This document shows positions 40,521 through 50,719 of a stretch of DNA of 64,000 bases, one piece after another. Position 1 is the first letter of the stretch. Each line of letters begins with the position of its first letter. The notes under the pieces were generated by a model. That model was given only the letters and a program-made list of their open reading frames with translations, did not search any database and was not told the origin of the DNA. The position numbers and the translations under genes were made by a program. The DNA comes from Sphingomonas sp. LY54 (GTDB lineage Bacteria; Pseudomonadota; Alphaproteobacteria; Sphingomonadales; Sphingomonadaceae), in assembly GCF_035594035.1 (NCBI RefSeq), contig NZ_CP141588.1:186001-250000 (forward strand), given 5' to 3'.

Positions 40521-41616
40521 GATGCGTTGCGGTCCAGGGCGCCTTGGCACTCCAGCTCTCGCCCGAACCGACCACGGTGCAGCCCTTCTCGCCCTCGGCG
40601 ATGCGGCCGATTGTGAACACGGTTTCGCCTACGGCCTCGAGATCGGCGGTGACCGCGTCGGCCTGCGCAGCGGGGACGACCACCGCCATGCCGATACCGC
40701 AGTTGAAGGTGCGCGCCATCTCGCCGGGCTCGATATGACCCTGCGCCTGGAGGAAGGCCATCAGTCGCGGCTGCGGCCAGGCGTCGGCATCGACGAAGGC
40801 GTGCAGGCCGTCGGGCAGGACGCGCGGGATATTCTCGAGCAGCCCGCCGCCGGTGATGTGGGCGAGGGCGCTGACGCGACCGCTGCGCACGATTGGAAGC
40901 AAGGATTTCACGTAGATGCGAGTCGGCTCGAGGAGGGCCTCGATCAGCAGCTTGTCCTGATCGAACAGAGCCGGGCGGTCGAGCTTCCACTCCTTGTCGG
41001 CGGCGAGGCGGCGGACCAGCGAGAAACCGTTGGAATGAATGCCCGAGGAGGCCAGGCCGAGGATGACGTCTCCCGCGGCGACCCTGGTGCCAGTCAGCGC
41101 GGCGTCGCGCTCGACGGCGCCGACACAGAAGCCCGCGAGGTCGTAATCGCCTTCGGCATACATGCCCGGCATCTCGGCGGTCTCGCCGCCGATCAGCGCG
41201 CAGCCTGCAATCTTGCAGCCTTCGGCGATGCCGGCGATGACCCGCTCGGCGACGCCATTCTCGAGCCGGCCGGTCGCGAAATAATCTAGAAAGAAGAGCG
41301 GCTCGGCGCCCTGGACGATCAGATCGTTGACGCACATCGCGACGAGATCGATGCCGACGCCGTCGTGACGGCCCGAGTCGATCGCGAGCTTCAATTTGGT
41401 GCCGACGCCGTCGTTGGCCGCGACCAGCAGCGGATCCCGATAGCCGGCCGCCTTCAAATCGAAGAATCCGCCGAATCCCCCGAGCGACGCATCGGCGCCG
41501 GGGCGGGCCGTGGATTTGGCCAGCGGCCCGATGGCTTTTACCAGCGCATTGCCGGCCGCGATCGACACACCCGCCTTGGCGTAGGTGTAGGATTCTTGCT
41601 GTTCGTTCTCGCTCAT
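40513..41616 (-). CDS. purM: Phosphoribosylformylglycinamidine cyclo-ligase
   Basis: Converts FGAM to AIR with ATP, the fifth step of purine synthesis. The 367-residue protein has [20 protein letters not shown] at the start, [40 protein letters not shown] and the [16 protein letters not shown] block of the AIR synthetase fold. Length is slightly longer than the usual 345 because of the N- and C-terminal ends. It is 60 bp from the divergent DUF2066-like gene, and purN follows with an 8-bp overlap. Confidence 0.96.
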   Translation of the reverse strand: MSENEQQESYTYAKAGVSIAAGNALVKAIGPLAKSTARPGADASLGGFGGFFDLKAAGYRDPLLVAANDGVGTKLKLAIDSGRHDGVGIDLVAMCVNDLIVQGAEPLFFLDYFATGRLENGVAERVIAGIAEGCKIAGCALIGGETAEMPGMYAEGDYDLAGFCVGAVERDAALTGTRVAAGDVILGLASSGIHSNGFSLVRRLAADKEWKLDRPALFDQDKLLIEALLEPTRIYVKSLLPIVRSGRVSALAHITGGGLLENIPRVLPDGLHAFVDADAWPQPRLMAFLQAQGHIEPGEMARTFNCGIGMAVVVPAAQADAVTADLEAVGETVFTIGRIAEGEKGCTVVGSGESWSAKAPWTATHHG

Positions 41617-41676
41617 GCGGGCCGACTACCCACATCGCGCTTGGATTTCCACGTTTCTGTCGCCAAAAGGCGTCTC

Positions 41677-42930
41677 GTGAAGCTTTTCAGTCGTCCTTTC
41701 CCCACCGCATTGCTGGCTGTCGCCCTCGTTTCGGCGGGAGGCGTGCTCTACGCGCAGCTCGAAGGCGCCGATCGCGGCGTCCCGCCGATCGACAGTGCCA
41801 GCACTCTCGAAGTGACCGGCGTGCAGGTCGATGTGTCCGCCAAGACCGGCGAGGAAGCGCGCTACGAGGGCTGGCGCCAGGCGCAGGGCCTCGGCTGGAA
41901 GGCCTTGTGGGCCAAGACCACGGGCCGTCCGCGCAGCGAGGCGCCGAACCTGCCCGATTCGGTGCTGAACTCGATCGTCTCGGGAATCATCATCGAGGAA
42001 GAGCAGATCGGGCCGAAGCGCTACATCGCGCGGCTCGGCCTGCTGTTCGACCGTGCCCGCACCGGCCAGATGCTTGGCGGCGGGCAGGGGATCGCGCGCC
42101 GCTCGGCGCCGATGCTGGTCATCCCGGTCCTGCAGAGCGGCTCTAGCCTCTACAGCTTCGAATTCCGCAACGAATGGCAGAAAGCCTGGGCGCGCTTCCG
42201 CACCGGGGGCAGCGCCATCGACTATGTCCGCCCGGTCGGGTCGGGGATCGATCCCCTGCTGCTCAACGTCGCGCAGGCCAGGCGGCCCGGCCGCGGCTGG
42301 TGGCGGCTGCTGCTCGACCAGTATGGCGCGGCCGACGTGGTCGTTCCCGAGGTCCATCTGAAGCGCCTCTATCCCGGCGGCCCGGTGATCGGCACCTTCT
42401 CCGCGCGCTTTGGCCCGGACGACCGCCTGCTCGACCGCTTCACTCTGCGCGTCGAGAATAGCGCCTCGCTGCCGCGCCTGCTCGACGAGGGCGTGCGCCG
42501 GCTCGATCTGGCCTATACGGAGGCGCTCAACGCCGGCCTGCTCCGGCCCGATCCCTCGCTCGTGATCGAGGAGCCGGCATTGGTCGAGGAGATCGCCGAC
42601 CAGATCGAGGCGGCGACCACGGCCACCAACGCACCGGCGCCTTCGGGACCCGTGCCGGTCGGCGCGGCGGCCATGTTCAGCATCCAGGTCGACACGCCGA
42701 ACGCCGGCGCCGTCAGCCAGGCAGAACTGTCGGTGAGCCGCATTCCGGGCGTCACCTCGGCCCTTACCACCAGCCTCGCGCTCGGCGGGACGTCGGTGAT
42801 GCGCGTAACCTTCGTCGGCGACAGCGCCGCGCTCGCGACGGCGCTGCAAGGGCAGGGCTGGACGGTCACGGGCTCGGGCAACACGCTGCGCATATCGAGG
42901 CCAGGCGCCTCCCCCCCGAGTGGCGAATAG
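41677..42930 (+). CDS. Exported protein of unknown function (DUF2066-like)
   Basis: A 417-residue protein with a signal peptide (VKLFSRPFPTALLAVALVSA, GGVLYAQLEG). The first part (SAKTGEEARYEGWRQAQGLG, GIIIEEEQIGPKRYIARLGL) resembles the DUF2066 pattern of envelope proteins. The C-terminal 90 residues (FSIQVDTPNAGAVSQAELSV, MRVTFVGDSAALATALQGQG) look like a small ferredoxin-type alpha/beta domain. No catalytic motif is seen. The GTG start opens the signal peptide, with AAAAGG upstream. hdaA follows 7 bp later, so the two are probably one operon. In other alphaproteobacteria a similar gene sits beside purM and hdaA. Confidence 0.65.
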   Translation: MKLFSRPFPTALLAVALVSAGGVLYAQLEGADRGVPPIDSASTLEVTGVQVDVSAKTGEEARYEGWRQAQGLGWKALWAKTTGRPRSEAPNLPDSVLNSIVSGIIIEEEQIGPKRYIARLGLLFDRARTGQMLGGGQGIARRSAPMLVIPVLQSGSSLYSFEFRNEWQKAWARFRTGGSAIDYVRPVGSGIDPLLLNVAQARRPGRGWWRLLLDQYGAADVVVPEVHLKRLYPGGPVIGTFSARFGPDDRLLDRFTLRVENSASLPRLLDEGVRRLDLAYTEALNAGLLRPDPSLVIEEPALVEEIADQIEAATTATNAPAPSGPVPVGAAAMFSIQVDTPNAGAVSQAELSVSRIPGVTSALTTSLALGGTSVMRVTFVGDSAALATALQGQGWTVTGSGNTLRISRPGASPPSGE

Positions 42931-42937
42931 GCAGGCC

Positions 42938-43558
42938 GTGAACCAGATCGCGCTGCCGCTGGACTGGCCGGTGGCAGACACGGACGACGATTTCCTCGTC
43001 TCCGGCGCCAATCAGGCCGCTTTCGAGCATTTCAAGCACTGGTCACTGTGGCCGGTGATGGCGACCATTTTGACCGGGCCGCGCAAGTCGGGCCGCAGCC
43101 TGCTCGGCCGGATATTTGTCCGCAAGACCGGTGGCCGCCTGTTCGACAATGCCGAGAGCCATGACGAGGAAGCCCTGTTCCACGCCTGGAACCAGGCCCA
43201 GGAGACGCGCAGGCCGTTGCTGATCATCGCCGACGCACCGCCGCCGCAATGGCAGATCGCGCTGCCGGACCTGCGCTCGCGCATGACCGCGACTCCGCAT
43301 GTGGCGATCGACCAGCCCGACGACGCGCTGCTGGGCGATCTGATCGTGAAGCTGCTCGGCGACCGCGGCGTCGCGGCTCCCCCGGAGCTGGCCGAATATC
43401 TGGTCCCCAGGATCGAACGATCTTATCTGACCGTTCAGAGGATCGTCGATATACTGGACCGGGAGATGCTGCTGCAGCATCGCCGGATGACCGTACCCAT
43501 GGCGCGCCGCGCGCTGACGGAGGCGGGCCTTATCAAGCGAGCGAGGTATCGGGATTGA
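42938..43558 (+). CDS. hdaA: DnaA-inactivator homologue HdaA
   Basis: A 206-residue AAA+ protein related to DnaA, expected to promote ATP hydrolysis by DnaA together with the sliding clamp and so prevent re-initiation. It opens [10 protein letters not shown], which carries a clamp-binding QxLPL-like motif (QIALPL). The P-loop is [13 protein letters not shown], with Arg in place of the usual Lys as in E. coli Hda. Sensor-type segments are [16 protein letters not shown] and the C-terminal AAA+ lid. The GTG at 42938 is preferred over one six codons upstream because it begins at the clamp motif. It is followed by ppk1, 2 bp away. Confidence 0.88.
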   Translation: MNQIALPLDWPVADTDDDFLVSGANQAAFEHFKHWSLWPVMATILTGPRKSGRSLLGRIFVRKTGGRLFDNAESHDEEALFHAWNQAQETRRPLLIIADAPPPQWQIALPDLRSRMTATPHVAIDQPDDALLGDLIVKLLGDRGVAAPPELAEYLVPRIERSYLTVQRIVDILDREMLLQHRRMTVPMARRALTEAGLIKRARYRD

Positions 43559-43560
43559 CG

Positions 43561-45729
43561 ATGGATAGTGCCGCGGCCTCCTCTCCGGCCAACGACCAAG
43601 GCCCGCAGCGGGGCGCGAAGGAAACGCACGACCGCTATTTCAACCGCGAGCTTTCCTGGCTCGCGTTCAACCGGCGCGTGCTGGAGGAAGCGTGCAATCC
43701 GGTCCATCCGCTGATCGAGCGGCTGCGCTTCCTGTCGATCTCGGGCAACAATCTCGACGAATTCTTCATGGTCCGCGTCGCCGGCCTTAAGGGCCAGCAA
43801 TTGCTCAACGTCGAGGAGCGTTCGGCCGACGGGCTGACGCCGGCCCAGCAGCTCGTCCGGATCGGCGACGAGGCCGACCGGCTGACCTCCTCGCAGCAGC
43901 AGGTGTGGCGAGAACTGCGGCTCGCTTTGTACGAGGCCGGTGTCGAGGTGATCAGCAGCCGCGCCGAGCTCGACGACGATGCGGCGGTGTGGCTCGACCG
44001 CTATTTCCAGGAGCAGATCTTCCCGGTCCTTACGCCGCAGGCGATCGACCCGGCCCATCCGTTCCCGTTCATCCCGAACAAGGGCTTCTCGCTGATCTTC
44101 GACCTGAAGCGCCTTTCGGACGGCGAGCCGATCCGCGAGCTGCTGATGGTCCCGACCACCTTGCCGCGCTTCGTCCGCGTGCCCGGCGAATCGGCGCGCT
44201 ACATTGCGATCGAGTCGTTGATCCGCCGCCACATCTCGACGCTTTTCCCGGGCTACGAGAAGCTCGGCGGCGGCGCCTTCCGCATCATCCGCGACAGCGA
44301 CATCGAGGTCGAGGAGGAAGCCGAGGACCTCGTCCACTTCTTCCGCAGCGCGATCAAGCGCCGCCGCCGCGGCCGCGTGATCCGGCTCGAGCTGGAAGAG
44401 GGCATTCCGGATCTACTCGAGGCGATGGTGCGCACCGGCCTCAACGCGACCGACGCGCTCGTGTTCGAGTCGACCGGCTTCCTCGGCATCGCCGACTTGG
44501 CCGCCATGGTCGAGGAAGACCGGCCAGACCTCAAATTCCCGCCTTTCACGCCGCGCTTCCCAGAGCGGATCCGCGAGCATGGCGGCGATTGCTTCGCGGC
44601 GATCCGCGACAAGGACATCGTCGTCCACCATCCTTATGAGAGCTTCGACGTCGTCATCGCCTTCCTGCGCCAGGCGGCCGAGGACCCGGAAGTGGTGGCG
44701 ATCAAGCAGACGCTCTACCGCGCCGGCAAGCAGTCGGCGATCATCCGCGCCCTGATCGACGCCGCGGAGGCGGGCAAGTCCGTAACCGCTGTCGTCGAGC
44801 TCAAGGCGCGGTTCGACGAGGAGCAGAATCTGCTCTGGGCCAATGCGCTCGAGCGGGCCGGCGTCCAGGTCGTCTACGGCTTCATCGACTGGAAGACCCA
44901 CGCCAAGGTCTCGATGGTCGTCCGCCGCGAGGAAAAGGGCTACCGGACCTACTGCCACTTCGGCACCGGCAACTACCATCCGGTCACGGCGCGCATCTAC
45001 ACCGACGTGAGCTTCTTCACCGCCGACCCGCGGATCGGCCGCGATGCGGCGCAATTGTTCAACTACATCACCGGCTATGTCGAGCCGCGCGAGCTCGAGC
45101 TGCTGACCATGTCGCCGCACGGCCTGCGTGACGAACTGGTCGGGCTAATCGAGCAGGAGATCGTCAACGTCCGCGAGGGCCGCCCGGGGGAGGTTTGGGC
45201 CAAGATGAACTCGCTGGTCGATCCGGCGATCATCGACAAGCTCTACGAGGCGAGCCAGGCGGGCGTGGAGGTCGACCTGATCGTACGCGGCATCTGCTGC
45301 CTGCGGCCTGGCGTGCCGGGACTGTCGGACAATATCCGGGTCAAGTCGATCGTCGGCCGCTTCTTGGAACACAGCCGCATCTGGGCGTTCGGCAACGGCG
45401 AGGAGCTGCCCAATCGGGGCGCGCTCGTCTATGTCAGCTCGGCCGACTGGATGCCGCGCAACTTCGATCGCCGCGTCGAATATATGCTGAAGATCGAGAA
45501 CCCGACCGTCCATGCCCAGATCCTCGACCAGGTGATGGTCGCCAATCTGATCGACAATGAGCAAAGCTGGCGCCTGGGCCCGGATGGAAGCTACGAACGG
45601 CTCTCACCGGATGGCGACAAGCCATTCAACCTTCACCGCTATTTCATGACCAATCCATCGCTTTCCGGCCGCGGCGCGGCGTTGCGCAGCAGCGGCGCGG
45701 TGCCCAAGCTCCGTCTCCGCCGTCACTGA
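43561..45729 (+). CDS. ppk1: Polyphosphate kinase 1
   Basis: Makes polyphosphate from ATP via a phosphohistidine intermediate. The 722-residue protein shows the N-domain ([40 protein letters not shown]), the catalytic histidine in [15 protein letters not shown] (H447), [19 protein letters not shown] and the C-terminal [17 protein letters not shown] block. Length is in range (690-740). The ATG is 2 bp after the hdaA stop. A longer open frame upstream overlaps hdaA and is not homologous. The ppx gene starts 6 bp later. Confidence 0.96.
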   Translation: MDSAAASSPANDQGPQRGAKETHDRYFNRELSWLAFNRRVLEEACNPVHPLIERLRFLSISGNNLDEFFMVRVAGLKGQQLLNVEERSADGLTPAQQLVRIGDEADRLTSSQQQVWRELRLALYEAGVEVISSRAELDDDAAVWLDRYFQEQIFPVLTPQAIDPAHPFPFIPNKGFSLIFDLKRLSDGEPIRELLMVPTTLPRFVRVPGESARYIAIESLIRRHISTLFPGYEKLGGGAFRIIRDSDIEVEEEAEDLVHFFRSAIKRRRRGRVIRLELEEGIPDLLEAMVRTGLNATDALVFESTGFLGIADLAAMVEEDRPDLKFPPFTPRFPERIREHGGDCFAAIRDKDIVVHHPYESFDVVIAFLRQAAEDPEVVAIKQTLYRAGKQSAIIRALIDAAEAGKSVTAVVELKARFDEEQNLLWANALERAGVQVVYGFIDWKTHAKVSMVVRREEKGYRTYCHFGTGNYHPVTARIYTDVSFFTADPRIGRDAAQLFNYITGYVEPRELELLTMSPHGLRDELVGLIEQEIVNVREGRPGEVWAKMNSLVDPAIIDKLYEASQAGVEVDLIVRGICCLRPGVPGLSDNIRVKSIVGRFLEHSRIWAFGNGEELPNRGALVYVSSADWMPRNFDRRVEYMLKIENPTVHAQILDQVMVANLIDNEQSWRLGPDGSYERLSPDGDKPFNLHRYFMTNPSLSGRGAALRSSGAVPKLRLRRH

Positions 45730-45735
45730 TCCTCG

Positions 45736-47208
45736 ATGTCCCCGACCAACCAGGATAGCGTTGCGATCGTCGACATCGGGTCGAACTCGGTGCGCCTCGT
45801 CGTCTATTCGGGGCCGACCCGCATTCCCGCCATCGTCTTCAACGAAAAGGTCATGGCCGGCCTCGGCAAGGGGGTCGGGCCGGGCGAGCCCTTGATAGCC
45901 GAGGCGCAGGACCGCGCGCTGGCGGCACTCGAGCGCTTCTACTTGCTGACCCGCCAGATGGGCGTCTCCCGCACCCGCGTCGTCGCGACGGCGGCGGTGC
46001 GCGACGCCTCCAATGGCGCCGAGTTCCTGGCCCGCGTCCGCGCCATCGGCTTCAAGCCTGAGCTGCTGACCGGCAAGCAGGAGGGGCTACTGGCCGGGCA
46101 GGGCGTGCTGTCCGCCATTCCGGAGGCGGACGGCATCGTCGGCGACCTTGGCGGCGGCAGCCTCGAACTGGTCGACGTCAAGGAGGGCAAGGTGCGGCGT
46201 AGCGCGTCGCTGCCTCTCGGGGTCCTGCGCATCGCACCGCTCCTGAAGAAGGGGGACGGCGCGCTTGCCCGCAAGGTCGCGCGGGCGGTCGAAGATGCGG
46301 GCTTTGCCGAGCTCGGCCGCAAGCGCCCCTTCTACATGGTCGGCGGCTCGTGGCGCGCGCTCGCCCGCCTCGACATGCTGCTCACCCATTATCCGCTGCC
46401 GATCACACATCATTACAGCCTCGCGCCGCGCCGGCTCCCGGAGCTCGAGCGGACGATCGAGGAGGTCGGCAAGGCCGATCTGAAGACTTTGCCCTCGATG
46501 TCGGTGTCGCGCGTGCCCGCGCTGCCGGCCGCGACCGCATTGCTGGGCGACCTCTTCGAGACGATCCGGCCGAGCGCCCTGCTCGCGTCGAGCTTCGGCA
46601 TCCGCGAGGGCCTTCTCTACGATGCGCTGTCGCCGGCGGTGCGGAAGGTTGACCCGCTGATTGCGGCGGCGCGCCAGATCGGTGCCGAACTCGGCCGCTT
46701 TCCCGAACATGGCGACGTGCTCGATCGCTGGATCGGTCCCGTCTTTGACGACGATCCGCCGGCGATGGCGCGGTTGCGGCTCGCTGCGTCCTTGCTGTCC
46801 GACATCGCCTGGCAGACCAACCCCGATTTCCGCGCCGAGCGCGGCGTCGAGATCGCCCTCCACGGCAATTGGGTGGGGATAGACGGGCCGGGCCGGGTCA
46901 TCATGGCCCAGGCGCTGTTCTCCAATTTCGGCGGCGGGCGGAGCTTCGGCACGACACCGGTGGCGAAATTGTGCACGCCGGACCAGCTCACCCGTGCCTC
47001 GCAATGGGGCCTCGCAATGCGGCTCGCCCAGCGTCTGAGCGGCGGCCTTGTCACCAGCCTCGAGCGCAGCCGCCTCGTCCGCAAGGGCGACATGCTGCGG
47101 CTCGAGCTGCGCCGCGAGGACGAAGCGCTTTACGGCGAGACGGTGGAACGACGGCACAAGACGCTTGCGGCCGCCCTCGGCCTGTCGCCGGTCGCCGTGA
47201 TGGTCTAG
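45736..47208 (+). CDS. ppx: Exopolyphosphatase (Ppx/GppA family)
   Basis: An ASKHA-fold phosphatase, 490 residues, removing terminal phosphate from polyphosphate (or pppGpp). The phosphate-1 loop is AIVDIGSNSVRLVVYSG, the second is VGDLGGGSLELVDV, and the adenosine-like motif region includes YMVGGSWRALARLD. Length is nearer the E. coli Ppx/GppA class (about 495-510) than the short GppA forms. It lies 6 bp after ppk1, an obvious synthesis/degradation pair. It converges with the I78 inhibitor gene with a 4-bp overlap. Confidence 0.93.
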   Translation: MSPTNQDSVAIVDIGSNSVRLVVYSGPTRIPAIVFNEKVMAGLGKGVGPGEPLIAEAQDRALAALERFYLLTRQMGVSRTRVVATAAVRDASNGAEFLARVRAIGFKPELLTGKQEGLLAGQGVLSAIPEADGIVGDLGGGSLELVDVKEGKVRRSASLPLGVLRIAPLLKKGDGALARKVARAVEDAGFAELGRKRPFYMVGGSWRALARLDMLLTHYPLPITHHYSLAPRRLPELERTIEEVGKADLKTLPSMSVSRVPALPAATALLGDLFETIRPSALLASSFGIREGLLYDALSPAVRKVDPLIAAARQIGAELGRFPEHGDVLDRWIGPVFDDDPPAMARLRLAASLLSDIAWQTNPDFRAERGVEIALHGNWVGIDGPGRVIMAQALFSNFGGGRSFGTTPVAKLCTPDQLTRASQWGLAMRLAQRLSGGLVTSLERSRLVRKGDMLRLELRREDEALYGETVERRHKTLAAALGLSPVAVMV

Positions 47209-47504
47209 CCGCAGCGGATCGCGATGACCCGGTTCCGCTCGTCGAGCTGGATGTTGAGGCGGTCCTCGCGATATTCCATCGTCACCATCTGGCCGGGCCG
47301 CAGCCAGCGCACCATTCCCGCACCGGAGAGGCGCTGAGCCTCGGCAGCGAGGGCGGCGGTCGCAGCTTGGCCGACCAGCTTTTGCGCCGCCACCGCATCG
47401 CAGCTCCCGGCGCCATGGACCGGCAGCACCGACTCGCTCTCGGCAGGAACCGTCGCACAGCCCGTGGCCGCAAGCGCCACGGCACCCATCAGCATCCGCA
47501 TCAT
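47205..47504 (-). CDS. I78-family peptidase inhibitor lipoprotein
   Basis: A 99-residue protein with a lipobox (ALAATGC, C16) and the I78 inhibitor pattern: SCDAVAAQKLVGQAATAALA, then SGAGMVRWLRPGQMVTMEYR, DRLNIQLDERNRVIAIRCG. Two cysteines (about residues 35 and 98) can form the disulfide of the family. I78 members are related to fungal elastase inhibitors, and a target protease here is unknown. The ATG overlaps the rnd stop by 4 bp, so it is translated with rnd. Family assignment is by pattern. Confidence 0.75.
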   Translation of the reverse strand: MMRMLMGAVALAATGCATVPAESESVLPVHGAGSCDAVAAQKLVGQAATAALAAEAQRLSGAGMVRWLRPGQMVTMEYREDRLNIQLDERNRVIAIRCG

Positions 47505-48673
47505 TCGCTCTCCGTCCGAGTCATCGCCAGCTTGCCGTTCTTGATCGCGAAGGCGAGCCGCCCCTCGACCAGGTCCAAAGCATCGCGCCCGAATTCCTCG
47601 AAGCGCCAGCCCTCGAGAATCGACAGGCCTTCGCGGCGCCCGGCCGCCAGCAGCTCCAGTTCCTCCGAACGGGCGACGAGCTTGGCGGCGACGTTGCTCT
47701 CGCGTGCCCGGATCTTGAGCAGCAATTTGAGCAAATCGGCGACGAGCGCGCCTTCCTTGCCGAGGCCCGGCTGGCGGTCCTCCCGCACCGGCATTTCCGA
47801 GGCGGGGAGGGGGTGGGCGGAGGCGAGCGCGTCCATCATGCGCGCGCCGATATCGTTGTTGCGCCAGCCAGCGGAGAGCCCGCGCACACGCGCCAGCGCT
47901 TCCTGGTCGGCCGGCGGATGGGCGGCCACGTCGGCGAGCGTCTCGTCCTTCATGATCCGGCCGCGCGGCAGATTCTTGGAGCGCGCTTCGAGCTCGCGCC
48001 AGGCGGCGAGCGCCTTCAGCCGGCCCAGCACTTCGGGCTTGCGGCTCGCAACGCGCACGCGCTTCCAGGCCTGGGCCGGGTCGTTCGCATAATTGGCGGC
48101 GTCGCCGAGCCGCTCCATTTCCTGGTCGAGCCAGGCGCCGCGCCCCGTCTTGCGGAGCTTCTGCAGCATCTTCGGGAAAAGCGTGGCGAGATAGGTCACG
48201 TCGCCGATCGCATAGTCGATCTGGCGCTTGTCGAGCGGCCGCCGGCCCCAGTCGGTGAAGCGCGCACCCTTGTCGAGGCTTTTGCCGAGCAGGCTTTCGA
48301 CCAGGTTCGAATAGCCGATCTGCTCGCCGAGCCCGAGCGCCATCGCCGCCACCTGGGTGTCGAACATCGGGTGCGGCGTGCCGCCGGTGAGATTGTAGAT
48401 GATCTCCAGATCCTGCCCGCCGGCATGGAAGACCTTGAGCACGTCCTCATTGTTGACCAGCAGGTTGAGCAGAGGCGTCAGGTCGATGCCTTCCGCCTTG
48501 GGGTCGATGGCGGCCGCTTCCTCCGTATTGCCGATCTGCACGAGGCAGAGATCGGGCCAGAAGGTGTTTTCGCGCATGAACTCGGTGTCGACCGCGACGA
48601 AGTCCGATTTGGCGAGGCGCTCGCAGAGCTGGAGCAGCGATTCGCTGTCGGTGATAAGGGGATGTATGTGCAT
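47501..48673 (-). CDS. rnd: Ribonuclease D
   Basis: A 3'-5' exoribonuclease trimming tRNA 3' ends, 390 residues. The DEDD exonuclease motifs are FVAVDTEFMRENTFWPDLCL (Exo I), VFHAGGQDLEIIYN (Exo II) and YAIGDVTYLATLFP (Exo III, with Tyr and Asp). An HRDC domain follows (LPRGRIMKDETLADVAAHPP, then ARVRGLSAGW). Length matches E. coli (about 375). ATG start; divergent from aspS with a gap of 107 bp. The downstream I78 lipoprotein gene overlaps by 4 bp. Confidence 0.95.
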   Translation of the reverse strand: MHIHPLITDSESLLQLCERLAKSDFVAVDTEFMRENTFWPDLCLVQIGNTEEAAAIDPKAEGIDLTPLLNLLVNNEDVLKVFHAGGQDLEIIYNLTGGTPHPMFDTQVAAMALGLGEQIGYSNLVESLLGKSLDKGARFTDWGRRPLDKRQIDYAIGDVTYLATLFPKMLQKLRKTGRGAWLDQEMERLGDAANYANDPAQAWKRVRVASRKPEVLGRLKALAAWRELEARSKNLPRGRIMKDETLADVAAHPPADQEALARVRGLSAGWRNNDIGARMMDALASAHPLPASEMPVREDRQPGLGKEGALVADLLKLLLKIRARESNVAAKLVARSEELELLAAGRREGLSILEGWRFEEFGRDALDLVEGRLAFAIKNGKLAMTRTESE

Positions 48674-48780
48674 TGCCGGCCCTCATAGCGGCGGGCTCGG
48701 CGCTTGACAAAGAGGCGCTCGCCAAGCGAAGCGCTCCCATCCTTTTTTAGCAAATCGCTTAATTCCGAAAGCCAGCCCCC

Positions 48781-50595
48781 ATGCACGCCTATCGCACTCA
48801 CAATTGCGCCGCGCTCCGCGCTTCTAACGTCGGTGAGCGCGTCAAGCTGTCGGGCTGGATCCACCGCAAGCGCGACCATGGCGGCGTGCTGTTCGTCGAT
48901 CTGCGCGATCATTTCGGGATCACCCAGATCGTCGGCAAGGCCGGTACCGAGGCGCTGAAGACGCTCGATCACCTCCGCGCCGAATCGGTCGTGACGATCG
49001 AGGGCGAAGTCGTCGCTCGCGGCGCCGAGGCGACCAACGCCAACCTTCCCACCGGCGAGATCGAGATCGCCGCCGATATCGTCATCGTCCAGTCGGCGGC
49101 CGAGGAACTGCCGCTGCCGGTTGCCGGCGAGGCCGAATATCCCGAGGATATCCGCCTGCGCTACCGCTATCTCGATCTCCGCCGCGAGCGCATCCACAAC
49201 AATATCGTGCTGCGCAGCCAGGTGATCAGCTCCCTCCGCCGCCGCATGATCGACCAGGGCTTCACCGAGTTCCAGACGCCGATCCTGACCGCGTCGAGCC
49301 CCGAGGGTGCGCGCGACTACCTCGTTCCCAGCCGCGTCCACCCGGGCAAATTCTATGCGCTCCCGCAGGCGCCGCAGATGTTCAAGCAATTGATCATGGT
49401 CGCCGGCTTCGACCGCTATTTCCAGATCGCGCCCTGCTTCCGCGACGAAGATGCCCGCGCCGACCGGTCCCCGGGCGAATTCTACCAGCTCGACCTCGAG
49501 ATGAGCTTCGTCACCCAGGACGACGTGTTCAACGCGCTCGAGCCGGTGCTCGGCGGCGTGTTCGAGGAGTTCGCCAACGGCAAGAAGGTGACCCCGGCGC
49601 CGTTCCCGCGCATCCCGTTTCGGGAATCGATGCTTAAATACGGCTCGGACAAGCCGGACCTGCGCAACCCGATCGTCATTTCGGACGTGTCCGACCATTT
49701 CCGGGGCTCGGGCTTCGGCCTGTTCGCCCGGATCGTCGAGGGCGGCGGCGTGGTCCGGGCGATCCCGGCCCCGAACACCGCCGAGAAGAGCCGCAAATTC
49801 TTCGACGAGATGAACGATTGGGCGCGCTCGGAAGGCCATGCGGGCCTCGGCTACATCACCCAGAAGGGCGGCGAGCTCGGTGGACCGATCGCCAAGAACC
49901 ATGGCGAGGAAGCGACCCGCAAGCTGATCGCCGATCTCGGCCTGGGCCCGGACGACGGCATCTTCTTCGCCGCCGGCAAGGAGAGCCAGGCCGCCAAGCT
50001 GGCCGGCGCAGCGCGCACGCGCACCGGCGAGCAGCTCGGCCTGATCGACGACAACGAGTTCAAATTCTGCTGGATCGTCGACTTCCCGATGTTCGAATAT
50101 GACGAGGACGCCAAGAAGGTCGACTTCAGTCACAACCCGTTCTCGATGCCGCAGGGCGAGCTGGAGGCGCTGGAGACCAAGGATCCGCTCGATATCCTGG
50201 CTTACCAGTACGACATCGTCTGCAACGGCGTGGAGCTGTCGTCGGGCGCGATCCGGAACCACAAGCCCGAGATCATGTACAAGGCGTTCGAGATCGCCGG
50301 CTATTCCAAGGAAGATGTCGACACCAATTTCTCGGGCATGATCAACGCCTTCAAATTCGGCGCGCCGCCGCACGGCGGCTCGGCCCCGGGCATCGACCGG
50401 ATGGTCATGCTGCTCGCCGGCGAGCCCAATATTCGCGAGGTCGTGCTCTTCCCGATGAACCAAAAGGCCGAGGATTTGATGATGGGCGCGCCTTCGCAAG
50501 TGTCGATGAAGCAGCTGCGCGAGCTCAACATCCGGATCGTCGAGCCGGCCGGTACGGCGAAGAAGGATCCCGCCAAGGTCGTGGCGCCGGAATAA
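48781..50595 (+). CDS. aspS: Aspartate-tRNA ligase
   Basis: A class II synthetase, 604 residues, of the bacterial type with the GAD insertion. It has an N-terminal OB fold ([40 protein letters not shown]), motif 2 with [20 protein letters not shown], and motif 3 [16 protein letters not shown]. Length is typical (about 590-610). Alphaproteobacteria without AsnRS use a non-discriminating AspRS; that cannot be judged here. A TTGACA-like box lies about 75 bp upstream. A hairpin follows the gene. Confidence 0.97.
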   Translation: MHAYRTHNCAALRASNVGERVKLSGWIHRKRDHGGVLFVDLRDHFGITQIVGKAGTEALKTLDHLRAESVVTIEGEVVARGAEATNANLPTGEIEIAADIVIVQSAAEELPLPVAGEAEYPEDIRLRYRYLDLRRERIHNNIVLRSQVISSLRRRMIDQGFTEFQTPILTASSPEGARDYLVPSRVHPGKFYALPQAPQMFKQLIMVAGFDRYFQIAPCFRDEDARADRSPGEFYQLDLEMSFVTQDDVFNALEPVLGGVFEEFANGKKVTPAPFPRIPFRESMLKYGSDKPDLRNPIVISDVSDHFRGSGFGLFARIVEGGGVVRAIPAPNTAEKSRKFFDEMNDWARSEGHAGLGYITQKGGELGGPIAKNHGEEATRKLIADLGLGPDDGIFFAAGKESQAAKLAGAARTRTGEQLGLIDDNEFKFCWIVDFPMFEYDEDAKKVDFSHNPFSMPQGELEALETKDPLDILAYQYDIVCNGVELSSGAIRNHKPEIMYKAFEIAGYSKEDVDTNFSGMINAFKFGAPPHGGSAPGIDRMVMLLAGEPNIREVVLFPMNQKAEDLMMGAPSQVSMKQLRELNIRIVEPAGTAKKDPAKVVAPE

Positions 50596-50604
50596 GGCAT
50601 GTGG

Positions 50605-50629
50605 AACGGAGGGCGTCGCGCCCTCCGTT
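50605..50629 (+). terminator. Hairpin after aspS
   Basis: AACGGAGGGCG-TCG-CGCCCTCCGTT is a perfect 11-bp stem 9 bp after the stop. There is no T-run; its right arm merges into the long inverted repeat that follows. Probably a terminator or mRNA-stabilising element. Confidence 0.6.
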
Positions 50630-50712
50630 CGGGCTGAGCTTGTCGAAGCCCATCCCTTTCCTCTACCGCGGTGACGAGAAGGAACGGCCTTCGACAAGCT
50701 CAGGCCGAACGG
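50625..50712. repeat. 26-bp inverted repeat (REP-like) between aspS and the PPK2 gene
   Basis: The left arm CCGTTCGGGCTGAGCTTGTC (50625-50644, continuing to 50650) pairs with the right arm at 50686-50712 (containing TTCGACAAGCTCAGGCCGAA), with one mismatch and one extra base. The arms are separated by about 35 bp. The core resembles the intergenic palindromic repeat I know from many sphingomonad and xanthomonad genomes. Only one copy is in this window. Confidence 0.75.
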
Positions 50713-50719
50713 GGGTGCT

